A DNA stretch of 64,000 nt from Gammaproteobacteria bacterium (GTDB lineage: Bacteria; Pseudomonadota; Gammaproteobacteria; HK1): contig JAACFO010000003.1 of the NCBI GenBank assembly GCA_009937425.1, forward strand, positions 17,391 through 81,390. The letters run 5' to 3'. The number at the start of each line of letters is the position of its first letter. Position 1 is the stretch's first letter. A program made the position numbers and the translations under genes. The notes beneath the pieces were generated by a model. The model worked only from the letters and a program-made list of their open reading frames with translations, searched no databases and was not told where the DNA came from. Positions 34,564-43,829 of this stretch are shown here, piece by piece.

Positions 34564-35442
34564 CTACGCCGACATCGGCTTCGCGCGATGGTCAACAGTG
34601 ACCTCGCGCAAAAGTCGCTCTAGATATTCGATGACTTCCGGCGGCTGCATGACCGCGGCGCGGATGAGATTGTCGAAGTGTCCGGTGAGCACGCGAATGT
34701 GTTCCTGGGAAGTGGACACCAGATACATGTCGCCGATGTAGATCGCCGCCCGCTGAGGCCCGAAGACGGTGAGCGGCACCGAGTAGTTCTTACGAATGTC
34801 GAAAAGAAACCAACGAAATGTCGGGTACAGCTCGTCCAGCAGTCTGATCATCGATTCGAGCTGTGCGATGCGCGTGTCGAAAGCCAGGTCCTGCCATTGA
34901 CCCTCGCCGCGGACAAACTGGGCCAGTGACTGGTAGGAGCTGCACGCCTCCATGTCCGTCTCAGGCCGGCGACTGTAAGCAAGCCGCGCCTCGGCGTACT
35001 CGATACGGCCCTCGGGTTCCAGGGTGTCGTGTTGCACGTACTCGTAGCGGATGACTTCCTCGGTTTTCAGCAAATCCGGCAGGGTCGTCGGCACGTAGCG
35101 AATCTTGTAGCCGGCCGCCTCGCTGTGCCAGCCCTTCAGGCGTTCGTCGGCTGGCGACGCCGATCCCGGCTCGATGGCCACCGCCTCGTTCAACACATCT
35201 GTGCTCAGCTGGCCTTTGGCGCTGAGACCCAACAACCAGTCCACACTCACCTGGGCCACGCCGGCGATTGCGGCGATGGTCTCCGCCCGCGGCAGGCGGG
35301 TGCTGTCCGAGGCAAGAAGCTGGGACAGGGTCGAGCGATCAGCCCCGATGCGGCGGGCGAACTCGCTGCGGCTCATCCCCGAGCCCTCGATGACCTCCAC
35401 AAGACGGGCGCGAAAGATTTCGACAGTTTCGTTGCGATGCAT
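34564..35442 (-). CDS. XRE-family transcriptional regulator with large C-terminal domain
   Basis: A 292-residue DNA-binding protein. A helix-turn-helix of the Cro/C1 type lies at residues ~6-70 (MSRSEFARRIGADRSTLSQLLAS). The remaining ~200 residues form a conserved but unnamed effector domain with Tyr/Glu-rich segments (RYEYVQHDTLEPEGR), and a VFGPQRAAIYIGDMYLVS region near the end. It resembles regulators whose C-terminal part is a ligand or dimerisation module. The ATG at 35442 is preferred to the TTG at 35478. It is followed 15 bp later by the PhnD-like gene and diverges from the desaturase gene, so it may regulate either. Confidence 0.85.
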   Translation of the reverse strand: MHRNETVEIFRARLVEVIEGSGMSRSEFARRIGADRSTLSQLLASDSTRLPRAETIAAIAGVAQVSVDWLLGLSAKGQLSTDVLNEAVAIEPGSASPADERLKGWHSEAAGYKIRYVPTTLPDLLKTEEVIRYEYVQHDTLEPEGRIEYAEARLAYSRRPETDMEACSSYQSLAQFVRGEGQWQDLAFDTRIAQLESMIRLLDELYPTFRWFLFDIRKNYSVPLTVFGPQRAAIYIGDMYLVSTSQEHIRVLTGHFDNLIRAAVMQPPEVIEYLERLLREVTVDHRAKPMSA

Positions 35443-35649
35443 GGTTGCCAAGTTAACAAATGGGTAGATTATGCGCAATAGTGGTAAATCTGTGACAACC
35501 TGCCGTGAATTGTGCGAATTCCCTCGTTGTTGCCAAGGGAAAGCCGGTATCTAATGTAACCAATTCGGGCGGCCCATGAGCGGACACCACGCTCCGGGGG
35601 GAGCAGGCCGTCGGTCCACTTTGATCATTGGTACCTGGAGTTCCAGTGG

Positions 35650-36555
35650 ATGTCTGACGTTTCGCGTCCAGCTGTCGAATGGCCGACCCTGGCGGTGGCT
35701 GCCACCATCTATATGGGCTATGGCGCTCTGACGCTCAATTACCACAGCTTGCCCTGGTGGCTGGTGCTGCCTGCCGGCGGCCTGTTGCTGGCCTGGCACG
35801 GATCCCTGCAGCACGAGATAGTGCACGGCCACCCCACCCGCTGGCGCTGGCTGAACCGGGCCCTGGTATTCCCCAGCCTGTGGCTGTGGATGCCACTGGA
35901 GGTATACGCCGACACCCACCTGCGCCATCACCACGACGAGTCGATTACCGATCCCCTGGAGGACCCGGAGTCTTACTATCTGTCACAGGAGGATTGGGCC
36001 CGGGCTGGACCCCTTCGCCGCGCCCTGCTGCGCTTTCACAATACCGCCGTGGGCAGGCTGCTCATAGGACCTGTCGTGTCGGTGTCGCGCCTGATAGCAG
36101 TGGAGACAAAAGCCTTCCGCAATGGCGACTTCTGTCATTCGAAAGCCTGGCTGTTACACCTGTTGGGGTGTGTGCCGGTGATCATGTGGGTAAGTGTTGT
36201 TTGCCAAATCCCCCTGCTTGCTTACCTGCTGCTGTTCGTTTATCCCGGCATCGCCATCACACTGCTGCGCTCCTTCGCCGAGCACCGCGCACGCCCCGCG
36301 GTCGGTGAGCGTGCTGCCATTGTCGAATCGGGGCCACTGATGTCACTGCTGTACCTGAATAACAATTTGCACTACATGCATCACGAGACACCACATGCTG
36401 CCTGGTATCAGCTGCCGGCGCGCTGGCGCGCCGGGCGCGATGTTGTGTTGGCGGCCAACGGTGGTTACCACTATTCGGGATATGGAGAAGTGATTCGGCG
36501 CTTCGCATTTACCGGCAGGGAGCCGGTGGCCTGGCCCATAAAAAAATCGTCCTGA
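35650..36555 (+). CDS. Fatty acid desaturase-type membrane enzyme
   Basis: A 301-residue integral membrane di-iron enzyme. The three His boxes are present: HEIVHGH (residues ~56-62), HLRHHH (~93-98) and LHYMHHE near residue 240. Four or so hydrophobic helices are visible. The residues around the boxes fit the fatty-acid desaturase/hydroxylase superfamily (including AlkB-like enzymes); whether the substrate is a lipid or another small compound is unknown. The 208-bp leader shared with the divergent XRE gene suggests possible control by that regulator. REP-type repeats follow. Confidence 0.87.
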   Translation: MSDVSRPAVEWPTLAVAATIYMGYGALTLNYHSLPWWLVLPAGGLLLAWHGSLQHEIVHGHPTRWRWLNRALVFPSLWLWMPLEVYADTHLRHHHDESITDPLEDPESYYLSQEDWARAGPLRRALLRFHNTAVGRLLIGPVVSVSRLIAVETKAFRNGDFCHSKAWLLHLLGCVPVIMWVSVVCQIPLLAYLLLFVYPGIAITLLRSFAEHRARPAVGERAAIVESGPLMSLLYLNNNLHYMHHETPHAAWYQLPARWRAGRDVVLAANGGYHYSGYGEVIRRFAFTGREPVAWPIKKSS

Positions 36556-36561
36556 TCCTCA

Positions 36562-36651
36562 TCCCCTCTCCCCCTTTGGGGGAGAGGCTAGGGTGAGGGG
36601 GGGGAGCGAGCAATTTCCCTCACCCCAACCCTCTCCCAGAGGGAGAGGGGG
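36562..36651. repeat. REP-type double hairpin between convergent genes
   Basis: Two stem-loops lie between the desaturase and the first MttB gene. One is a 10-bp stem (CCTCTCCCCC at 36565 with its complement, loop TTT) and the other a 9-bp stem (CCCTCTCCC at 36629, loop AGA). Between them, GGGTGAGGG at ~36591 is complementary to CCCTCACCC at 36618. This pyrimidine-rich repeat type is common between convergent genes and may terminate both transcripts. Confidence 0.65.
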
Positions 36652-36658
36652 CAAGATC

Positions 36659-38194
36659 CTAAGTCGCGCGAACGCCACCCTCTTCTTTTCTACGCGCAAT
36701 AAATTCCACCAGCTCGTCGCTGCGCGCTTTCTCCAGCGGCGGCGGCTCGAAGTCGGTGAGAATTTCCCGGTAGAGCTTGTTGGCACGTTCGGTGACAGTG
36801 TGAGCGCCCGCTTCTTCCCATGCCTCGTAGTTACGCCAATCCGAGAGGATCGGCGCGTAGAATGCGGTTTCGTAACGATCGAGCGTATGCTGGCTGCCGA
36901 AGAAGTGACCGCCGTGGCCAACCTCGCGCATGGCTTCGAAGCCGAGGGTTTCTTCGTTGACTTCCATGGGCGTCAGAAACTCCGCCATCATCTGTAGAAG
37001 CTCTGCGTCCACCACGAATTTCTCGAAGGATGCGCACAATCCCCCTTCCATCCAACCGGCGGCGTGCAACACGAGACCCGCATGCCCCATGATCGCGCCC
37101 CACAACGACATCTCCGATTCGTAGGCCGCCTGGGCGTCGACCACGTTGCAGGCATTCGCATTCGAGGATCGATAAGGGATGTTGTAACGCCGCGCAAGCT
37201 GCCCGCCGGCGAGTGCCGCTTTCGTGTATTCCGGTGTCCCGAATGCCGGTGCGCCGGACTTCATGTCTACGTTGGAAGTGAAGCCGCCGTAGATTACCGG
37301 TGTGCCGGGATTCACGATCTGGGAGAACGCGAGTCCCGCCAGAGCCTCGGCATTCTGCTGGGCCAGCGCACCGGCAAGGGTCGCTGGCGCCATGGCGCCG
37401 GCCAGGGTGAATGGCGTCAGCGCCATGACCTGATTGTGGCGCGCCATCTCGATGACGCCTTCCAGCATCGGGCCGTCGATGCGCAGCGGCGAGCTCGAGT
37501 TCACGACTGTTAACAGAGCAGGCTCGCGCAGCATCTGCTCACTGGAAACACCACGGGCGATACGGGTCATTTCGATGCCGTCGATAATGCGCTCACGACC
37601 GAGGGAGTATGCGAAGAACACCTTATCGCCCAGGCGGATGAAGGCGTCGGTGCAATCCAGATGGCGCGTCGGCGGTGGCAGATCCACCGGTTCCACCGGA
37701 TAGCCGCCAAACAGATGCACTACGTTCAGTGCCTGACCGAGGCGCAGAAAATCGCAGTAGTCACGGTAACAGCCGGGCCGTCGACCGCCCTGCATATCCG
37801 AGGCATTGGGGGCGCTGGCCACGGTGGAAAAATTGATGTTGTTGCCACCGAACGTAATGTTGTGCGCAGGATTGCGCGCGTGCATGACAAAGCGCGCCGG
37901 CGCCTTCGCGATTTGCTCTTCGATCAGTTGCGCATCGAAACGAACGACCTGACTTTTGTGATCCACGTCGGCACCGGCGGCGGCGAGGATATCGAGGGCC
38001 TCCGGCGACAGGAACGCGATGCCGAGTTCAGCGAGAATGCGCAGCGACGCGCGATGGATCGCCTCCACCTGATCGGCGGACAGGACTTCGATGGGAGCGT
38101 AGGGATTGACGAGATTGCGCCACGGCAATTGGTGAAAGCCCTGGCGCTCGCTGCGCTCCCGGCGCTGCCCGCGACGACCGCCCGACCTGGGCAT
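36659..38194 (-). CDS. MttB superfamily methyltransferase, non-pyrrolysine (paralogue 1)
   Basis: A 511-residue TIM-barrel protein of the trimethylamine-methyltransferase (MttB) superfamily. It reads through without an amber codon, so it belongs to the non-Pyl group, which in studied members demethylates quaternary amines such as glycine betaine, proline betaine or carnitine onto a corrinoid protein. An Arg-rich N terminus (residues 1-18) precedes the LPWRNLVNPYAPIEVLS motif shared with paralogue 2. Other shared motifs are the GGFTSNVDMKSGAPAFGTPE segment and GHGGHFFG. It lies 78 bp behind a DUF6134 gene. The methyl acceptor is not visible in this window. It was probably duplicated from the same ancestor as paralogue 2. 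Confidence 0.88.
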   Translation of the reverse strand: MPRSGGRRGQRRERSERQGFHQLPWRNLVNPYAPIEVLSADQVEAIHRASLRILAELGIAFLSPEALDILAAAGADVDHKSQVVRFDAQLIEEQIAKAPARFVMHARNPAHNITFGGNNINFSTVASAPNASDMQGGRRPGCYRDYCDFLRLGQALNVVHLFGGYPVEPVDLPPPTRHLDCTDAFIRLGDKVFFAYSLGRERIIDGIEMTRIARGVSSEQMLREPALLTVVNSSSPLRIDGPMLEGVIEMARHNQVMALTPFTLAGAMAPATLAGALAQQNAEALAGLAFSQIVNPGTPVIYGGFTSNVDMKSGAPAFGTPEYTKAALAGGQLARRYNIPYRSSNANACNVVDAQAAYESEMSLWGAIMGHAGLVLHAAGWMEGGLCASFEKFVVDAELLQMMAEFLTPMEVNEETLGFEAMREVGHGGHFFGSQHTLDRYETAFYAPILSDWRNYEAWEEAGAHTVTERANKLYREILTDFEPPPLEKARSDELVEFIARRKEEGGVRAT

Positions 38195-38272
38195 GTTGTG
38201 TGCCTCGGATGCAAAAACAGGCGGCTATCCTACTCCCAAGAACCGCGCGCCCGCCATACACGGGGAACATGC

Positions 38273-38938
38273 CTAGGCCATCTCGCGCTGGAAGCTCAGC
38301 CAGTCGCCTCCCGTCAGCGGCAGGTCCCAACGCACCAGCACACAGTCCGCGTCGTACCAGATTTCGCGGTCCAACTGACCGCGAATGGTATAACGGTGTG
38401 CCTCTATATCACCCCCGCCTTGTCGCAGGGTCTCCTTGCCGGCATATCTCGGGCGCACGAATAGCACGGCTCCCTTTTCCACGTCGAGGAAGGCATCGGC
38501 GAGGCGGGTGTCCCGATGCCACAGGCTGCTCGGCACGAGATAAGTGCTCACCTGGAACGGCCGGACCTCACTCCCGTCCACCATGAGCGAGCCGTTCTGG
38601 CGTTGCGCTTGCACCGTCTGCACGCGCCCGTCAACGCGCGTCCGGGACGTCAACCCATGCAGCCAACCGGCCTGCCAGACTTCCCGGGAGTCGTGGTTAA
38701 AACTGACATCGCCGGCCCCGGGCGCGGCGAAGCGCATCGCCGTTTTCACATGCGCCACGAACTGGCCGGGCTCGCGATCGAAGGAGATTTCCTGCCGGCC
38801 GACGACGCGCTCACCCTGCCAGGCCACGTAGCGATCGGTCACATCGGCGGGAAACAGCCGGCGCGCCATGGCCGGGGGGGGCGCCAGGCCGGCACCGGCG
38901 AGCAGCGCCGAGCCGGTCAAAAATCGCCTTCTTTGCAT
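38273..38938 (-). CDS. Exported DUF6134-type protein with Tat signal
   Basis: A 221-residue protein. Residues 2-5 are RRRF, followed by a hydrophobic stretch (LLAGAGLA) and the cut site near AMARR: a twin-arginine signal. The mature part resembles DUF6134 (formerly unnamed beta-sheet exported proteins) with an EISF-type strand pattern, HTFNHDSREVW-like segments and RYTIRGQLDREIWYD near the end; the function is unknown. The ATG at 38938 gives a proper Tat signal. It lies upstream of MttB paralogue 1 on the same strand. Confidence 0.72.
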   Translation of the reverse strand: MQRRRFLTGSALLAGAGLAPPPAMARRLFPADVTDRYVAWQGERVVGRQEISFDREPGQFVAHVKTAMRFAAPGAGDVSFNHDSREVWQAGWLHGLTSRTRVDGRVQTVQAQRQNGSLMVDGSEVRPFQVSTYLVPSSLWHRDTRLADAFLDVEKGAVLFVRPRYAGKETLRQGGGDIEAHRYTIRGQLDREIWYDADCVLVRWDLPLTGGDWLSFQREMA

Positions 38939-39191
38939 CGCCGCCCTCGCCCGTCGCTGCAAGTCCCTATCTAGCCGGGGCCGGCCGTAAAAGGCAAGCA
39001 TGCTGCACTATGGCCCACAAACCCGAATTTCTACCCGCGCGTACCTTGTATGGGTCCGGGCAATGGGGGTAATCTCGCTCGAGACGCGTCGCCACTGCGG
39101 ACCCTAGAATCCACCGGGCGTAGCGAATAAACCGCTTGCTCACGATCCGAAATAACAACGGCCAGCAGCCGATCCCAGGAGGACGGAATAA

Positions 39192-40859
39192 ATGAGTTCC
39201 AAGAAACCTAAATATCCGCATCCCTATATCCCCGAACTCGTCGAGAACCTACGCCAGAAAAAGGTCGATCGGCGGGAGTTTTTGCGTACCTCGACACTGC
39301 TCGGCCTGTCGGCCACCGCGGCCTACGGAATCGCGGGGCAAATCACTGGCCAATCCTTCATGCCGGTCGCCAAGGCGGCGGGCAGGGGCGGCACGCTCAG
39401 GGTCTCCATGCCGGTCCAGGAAATGGCCGACCCGTCGACCTTCGACTGGGTGCCGAAATCAAACGTGGCGCGCCAGTTCGTCGAATACCTGACCGTCACC
39501 GGTCCGGACAACATCACCCGTCCCTATCTGGCCGAGAAGTGGGAAGCTTCCGACGATCTCAAGACCTGGACCTTCAAGCTCAGAAAAGGCATCAAATGGA
39601 GTAACGGCGACGACTTTAATTCCGACGACGTGGTGTTCAACTTCGAGCGCTGGCTGGATCCGGCCACCGGCTCGTCGAACATCGGCTTGTTCGCCTCCAT
39701 GGTGGACGAGACGGAAGGCTCCGACGGCAAGAAAATGAAGTCGATGACCGCAGGCGCCGTCGAGAAGGTGGATGGTCACACGGTGCGGCTGCACCTGAAC
39801 CGAGCGGAACTCTCCATCCCGGAGAACCTGTACAACTACCCCACCGCCATCGTCCACCGGAGGTTCTCCGACGAAGGCGGCAATCTCTCCAAGAACCCGG
39901 TGGGTACGGGCCCCTACGAGCTCACCAAGTTCGCCATTGCGGAGCGCGCGGAACTCACCAAACGCAAAGACTATTGGGGTGGTGACGTGAGCCTCGACAA
40001 GATCATCTATTTCGACCATGGCGACGATCGCAACGCGGCGCTCGGCGCGCTGGCGTCGAACCAGGTGGATCTCGTCCACGAGCTCAACATCGACCAGGTG
40101 GACGTCATCCAGTCGCTGCCCAACGTGCAGCTGTTCGAAGCCGTGACGGCGCAAACGGGCGTTGCGCGCATGCAGATGACCCAGGCTCCCTTCGACAACC
40201 CGAAGGTGCGCCAGGCCCTGCAGGCCTGCATCGACCACCAGAAGGTGCTCGACCTGGTCTACCGTGGCAAGGGCTCACCGGCCGAGGACCACCACGTGGC
40301 GCCCATTCATCCCGAGTACTTCAAGCTCCCGGCGCTCAAGCAGGACTTCGCGAAATCCAAAGCGTTGCTCAAGGAAGCCGGTCACCCGAACGGCGTCAAG
40401 GTTTCCATCGACGTCAACAACAACCAGAAGTGGGAGGTCAACGCCGTCCAGGCCATGCGCGAGATGTGGAAAGCCGGCGGCATCGACGTGACCATCAACG
40501 TCATGCCCGGCGCCCAGTACTGGGAGGTCTGGGACAAGACGCCCTTCGGTTTCACCGGCTGGACGCACCGCCCCTTAGGTGTAATGGTGCTCAACCTGGG
40601 CTACCGCTCCGGCGTACCGTGGAACGAGTCGCGCTATAGCAATCCAGCCTTCGACAAGGCGCTCGACGAAGCCGGCGGAATTCTGGACGTTGACGAGCGG
40701 CGTAAGAAGATGGAGAAGGTGGAGAAAATTCTGCAGCAGGACGCGATCATCGTACAGCCATTGTGGCGCTCGGTAATCTCGGCTGGCACAAAGAACGTGC
40801 ACGACTACGCCATGCACCCCACCATCTATCATCAGCTCAATAAAGTCTCGGTCAGCTGA
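39192..40859 (+). CDS. Family-5 ABC transporter substrate-binding protein, Tat-exported
   Basis: A 555-residue solute-binding protein of the Dpp/Opp type (SBP family 5). An unusual signal peptide has a long polar N-region (residues 1-24), then the Tat motif DRREFLR and a hydrophobic stretch ending AKAAG. The fold shows the GGTLRVSMPV start and the LRKGIKWSNGDDFNSDDVVFNFER segment; a C-terminal WRSVIS region closes it. AGGAGGACGG precedes the ATG. It is followed by a strong terminator. Matching permeases and ATPase genes are 5 kb downstream, past two catabolic genes. The ligand is probably a peptide or an amino-acid betaine (inferred). Confidence 0.92.
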   Translation: MSSKKPKYPHPYIPELVENLRQKKVDRREFLRTSTLLGLSATAAYGIAGQITGQSFMPVAKAAGRGGTLRVSMPVQEMADPSTFDWVPKSNVARQFVEYLTVTGPDNITRPYLAEKWEASDDLKTWTFKLRKGIKWSNGDDFNSDDVVFNFERWLDPATGSSNIGLFASMVDETEGSDGKKMKSMTAGAVEKVDGHTVRLHLNRAELSIPENLYNYPTAIVHRRFSDEGGNLSKNPVGTGPYELTKFAIAERAELTKRKDYWGGDVSLDKIIYFDHGDDRNAALGALASNQVDLVHELNIDQVDVIQSLPNVQLFEAVTAQTGVARMQMTQAPFDNPKVRQALQACIDHQKVLDLVYRGKGSPAEDHHVAPIHPEYFKLPALKQDFAKSKALLKEAGHPNGVKVSIDVNNNQKWEVNAVQAMREMWKAGGIDVTINVMPGAQYWEVWDKTPFGFTGWTHRPLGVMVLNLGYRSGVPWNESRYSNPAFDKALDEAGGILDVDERRKKMEKVEKILQQDAIIVQPLWRSVISAGTKNVHDYAMHPTIYHQLNKVSVS

Positions 40860-40870
40860 CCCACGTAGAC

Positions 40871-40909
40871 AACCCCGGGGGTGACACCACCCCCGGGGGT
40901 TTTTTTTTT
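40871..40909 (+). terminator. Rho-independent terminator after the family-5 binding-protein gene
   Basis: A GC-rich stem of about 13 bp (AACCCCGGGGGTG at 40871-40883 with CACCCCCGGGGGTT at 40888-40901, one bulge) and a 4-nt loop, then a run of ten T. It lies 11 bp past the stop. Confidence 0.9.
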
Positions 40910-40912
40910 GAG

Positions 40913-40969
40913 CAAGAGGTACCGGGCACCTCTTGCCTTATTAAGGCAAGAGGTGCCCGGTACCTCTTG
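40913..40969. repeat. REP-like palindrome, 28-bp arms
   Basis: Positions 40913-40940 and 40942-40969 are perfectly complementary over 28 bp with a single T between them. The core GGTACCGGGCACC/GGTGCCCGGTACC is the same as in the repeat cluster at 58231-58414, followed here too by TTGACTTATT-like sequence. It resembles REP elements that RAYT transposases mobilise; no such transposase gene lies in this window. Confidence 0.75.
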
Positions 40970-40971
40970 AC

Positions 40972-41331
40972 TTATTTGCTGTTGGTGAGCTCGCGTTTTC
41001 TGCGGGTGACGTAGTCTTGTAGAGCTTCGTCGATTCCGGGGGTCAGTTCAGGTTGCTGGTATTCGCGTAGTAATTGCTTCCAGATCGTGTTGGCGCGTTG
41101 CGCCGTGCTTTGGGCGCCCGATTCCTGCCAGGTCTCGTAATTGCTCCAGTCCGAGACCAACGGTGTATGAAAAGCGTCCTCATAGCGATCCAGTGTGTGC
41201 GGCGTGCCGAAGAAATGGCCGCCGGGATCCACCTCGGCGATGGTCGCGAGCCCGAGGGTCTGCTCGTCGACCGCCATGGGCTTCAGGTATTCCAGCATCA
41301 TCTGCAGCATCTCGGCATCGAAGCGGATCAT
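40972..41331 (-). pseudogene. Truncated MttB superfamily gene (C-terminal fragment)
   Basis: A 119-codon reading that matches the last quarter of the MttB proteins at 36659 and 43830: DAEMLQMMLEYL, EVDPGGHFFG, WSNYETW and a final YVTRRKRE. The homologous reading stops just upstream at a stop codon near 41335, where the promoter of the oxidoreductase gene at 41398 begins. The N-terminal ~390 residues including the barrel are missing, so it cannot be active as a methyltransferase. It probably results from a deletion or rearrangement at the REP palindrome that lies beside its end. Confidence 0.8.
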
Positions 41332-41397
41332 GATCTATTCGCAGCAATCGCTATGCTATCGTGCGCCGTCACCGTTACCGAGTGGGGAGAGTGAAGA

Positions 41398-43818
41398 ATG
41401 AAAAGCCATGCGCGTGTAGCCGTCATCGGTGGTGGTGTCACGGGTTGCAGCATTCTCTATCACCTGGCCAAGGCCGGATGGCGCGACGCGGTGCTGCTGG
41501 AACGATCGGAGCTCACCTCCGGTTCCACCTGGCACGCCGCCGGTGGCACCAGCGCGCTCACCGGAAGCGCCAACATGAGCACGCTGCACAAGTACAGCTT
41601 CGAGCTCTACCCGAAGATCGAGCAAGAGACTGGTCAGTCCTGCGGCTTTCATCCCGTCGGTCGAATCGCCCTGGCGCGCACCGAAGCTCGCGTCGAGGAG
41701 ATCAAAATTCTCAAGGCCAAGGCGCGGCGAGTGGGCCTCGATCCGGTTTTCCTGAGTAACGAGGAAGCCATGGAGCGAGCACCCATCCTGGACTTGAGCG
41801 GAGTCCGGGCGGTGCTCTTCGACCCCGCCGCTGGACACGTGGATCCCAGCGGCGTCACCCAGGCCTTCGCCGCGGGAGCGCGCCTGCACGGGGCGGAGAT
41901 CTACCGCCAATGCCCGGTAATAAAGACCAATCCCCGCCCCGACGGGAGCTGGGAGGTGGTGACCGAGCAGGGCTCTGTTGTCGCCGAGCACATCGTCAAC
42001 GCCGCCGGGCTGTGGGCCCGGGAGGTAGCGGCGCTGGCGGGCGCCTGGCTGCCGCTGATGCCGGTGGAGCATCACTACTTCGTTACCGAGAATATCCCGG
42101 TGCTGGAGGAGCTGGACCACGAGATCCCCATGATCGGCGACGCCGACGCGGAGTTCTACATGCGCCAGGAAGGCAAGGGTCTGCTGCTCGGCGCCTACGA
42201 GAATACCTGCACCCATTGGTCGGAACACGGCACGCCTGCGGATTTTGGCCATGAGTTGCTAGCTGATGATTTGGATCGCATCGAGCGAAACCTCACCCAG
42301 GCCGTGGAGAGCATTCCGGTGCTCGGCACCGCCGGCATCAAGCGCGTGGTCAATGGCCCGATGATCTTCTCGCCGGATCTGAATCCGCTCCTCGGCCCCT
42401 ATCCCGGTCTCAGAAACTACTGGTGCGCGTGCGGCGTGATGACGGCCTTCAGTCAGGCCGGCGCCGTCGGCATGCTGCTCACGAACTGGATGACGGAGGA
42501 TGATCCCGGCCTGGATGTATTCATGTGGGACGTGACCCGATTCGGCCCATGGGCCGGCAAGTCCTATACCCGGGCGCGCACCGCGGACATGTACTCCACC
42601 CGCTTCAAGACCATCTACCCGTACGAGGATCGGCAGGCGGGACGGCCGGTCAAAACGACGCCGATTTTCGAAGTGCAGAAAGCCAGGGGAGCCGTGTTCG
42701 GCGCCAACTATGGTCTCGAATATCCCCTGTGGTACGCCGCCGACGGCAAGCAGCAGGCGGACAATTTCACCTTCCGGCGCCCCAACTGGTTCGAATCCGT
42801 GGGCGAGGAGTGCCGCGCCTTGCGTTCCGGCGTGGGACTCCTGGAAGTGTCCACCTACGCCAAGTACCGAATATCGGGGCCGAAGGCCGAGAGCTGGCTC
42901 GATCATGTGCTGGCCAACACCGTACCCAGGGAAGCCGGCCGGGTCGTCTTGAGTCCCATGCTCAATCCCCGCGGCCGCCTGGTGGGCGACTTCACCGTCA
43001 GCCGGCTCGGCGACGAGGAGTTTTTCCTGGTGGGCTCCGGCGCCATGGAACGCTTTCACCTGCGCTGGTGGGATCGGTGGTTGCCGGCCGATGGTGTGGT
43101 CGTGGAGAGTCTTACGCCGCGCTGGGTCGGATTCAACATCGCCGGTCCGAAGGCCAGAACGCTACTGGAACGCCTTTGCGATGTGGATGTCTCCGGCGAC
43201 GCCTTCCCCTTTCTCACCGCCCAACCGATGGAAGTGGGGCCCGTGCGTGAAGCCGTCGTGCTGCGCATTTCCTTCACCGGTGAGCTGGGCTACGAGATGT
43301 TCTTTCCTCCCGAGTATCAGCGCCCGCTGCTGGCGGCCATCGAGGAAGCCGGCGAAGACCTGGGGCTCAGGCTGGTGGGCAGCCGCGCACTGGCGTCGCT
43401 GCGCATCGAGAAGAGCTTTCCCAGCTGGGGCGCGGAACTGTCACCGGACTACTCGCCCTTCGACGCGTGCTTGGATCGATTCGTCAAGCTCGACAAGACC
43501 GACTTCGTTGGCCGCGACGCGGCACTCAGACTCAAGCAACAGGAACCCGCCTACCGGCTGACGGCGATGGAGGTGGATGCCGAGGATGCCGATGCCTGGG
43601 GTGGCGAACCCGTACTGCGCGACGGCGAATACGTGGGCTACGTGAGCTCCGCGGCCTTCGGGCACTGCGCCGGCAAGAGCCTGGCGCTGGGTTACTTGAA
43701 AAGCGATGTGGCACGCGAGGCGGGAGATCTCAGTATCGAGCTCGTCGGAGAAAGCCGAGGGGTGCGCACATTGGCGGAGGCGGCGGTGGATCCGAAAGGC
43801 GATCGCATGCGCGACTGA
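41398..43818 (+). CDS. Dimethylglycine/sarcosine dehydrogenase-like FAD protein with GcvT domain
   Basis: An 806-residue flavoprotein. Residues 1-~380 are a DAO-type FAD domain with GGGVTG at 11-16 and His46 in GSTWHAAG, the residue that binds FAD covalently in this family. From ~430 to the end come the folate-binding GcvT-like domains (YAKYRISGPKAESWLDHVLAN; GRDAAL). Members oxidatively remove N-methyl groups from dimethylglycine, sarcosine or similar amino acids, passing the one-carbon unit to tetrahydrofolate. GGGGAGAGTGAAG precedes the ATG. It is framed by MttB-family genes on the opposite strand. The exact substrate is not settled by sequence alone. Confidence 0.92.
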   Translation: MKSHARVAVIGGGVTGCSILYHLAKAGWRDAVLLERSELTSGSTWHAAGGTSALTGSANMSTLHKYSFELYPKIEQETGQSCGFHPVGRIALARTEARVEEIKILKAKARRVGLDPVFLSNEEAMERAPILDLSGVRAVLFDPAAGHVDPSGVTQAFAAGARLHGAEIYRQCPVIKTNPRPDGSWEVVTEQGSVVAEHIVNAAGLWAREVAALAGAWLPLMPVEHHYFVTENIPVLEELDHEIPMIGDADAEFYMRQEGKGLLLGAYENTCTHWSEHGTPADFGHELLADDLDRIERNLTQAVESIPVLGTAGIKRVVNGPMIFSPDLNPLLGPYPGLRNYWCACGVMTAFSQAGAVGMLLTNWMTEDDPGLDVFMWDVTRFGPWAGKSYTRARTADMYSTRFKTIYPYEDRQAGRPVKTTPIFEVQKARGAVFGANYGLEYPLWYAADGKQQADNFTFRRPNWFESVGEECRALRSGVGLLEVSTYAKYRISGPKAESWLDHVLANTVPREAGRVVLSPMLNPRGRLVGDFTVSRLGDEEFFLVGSGAMERFHLRWWDRWLPADGVVVESLTPRWVGFNIAGPKARTLLERLCDVDVSGDAFPFLTAQPMEVGPVREAVVLRISFTGELGYEMFFPPEYQRPLLAAIEEAGEDLGLRLVGSRALASLRIEKSFPSWGAELSPDYSPFDACLDRFVKLDKTDFVGRDAALRLKQQEPAYRLTAMEVDAEDADAWGGEPVLRDGEYVGYVSSAAFGHCAGKSLALGYLKSDVAREAGDLSIELVGESRGVRTLAEAAVDPKGDRMRD

Positions 43819-43829
43819 GGTCGCAGGCC

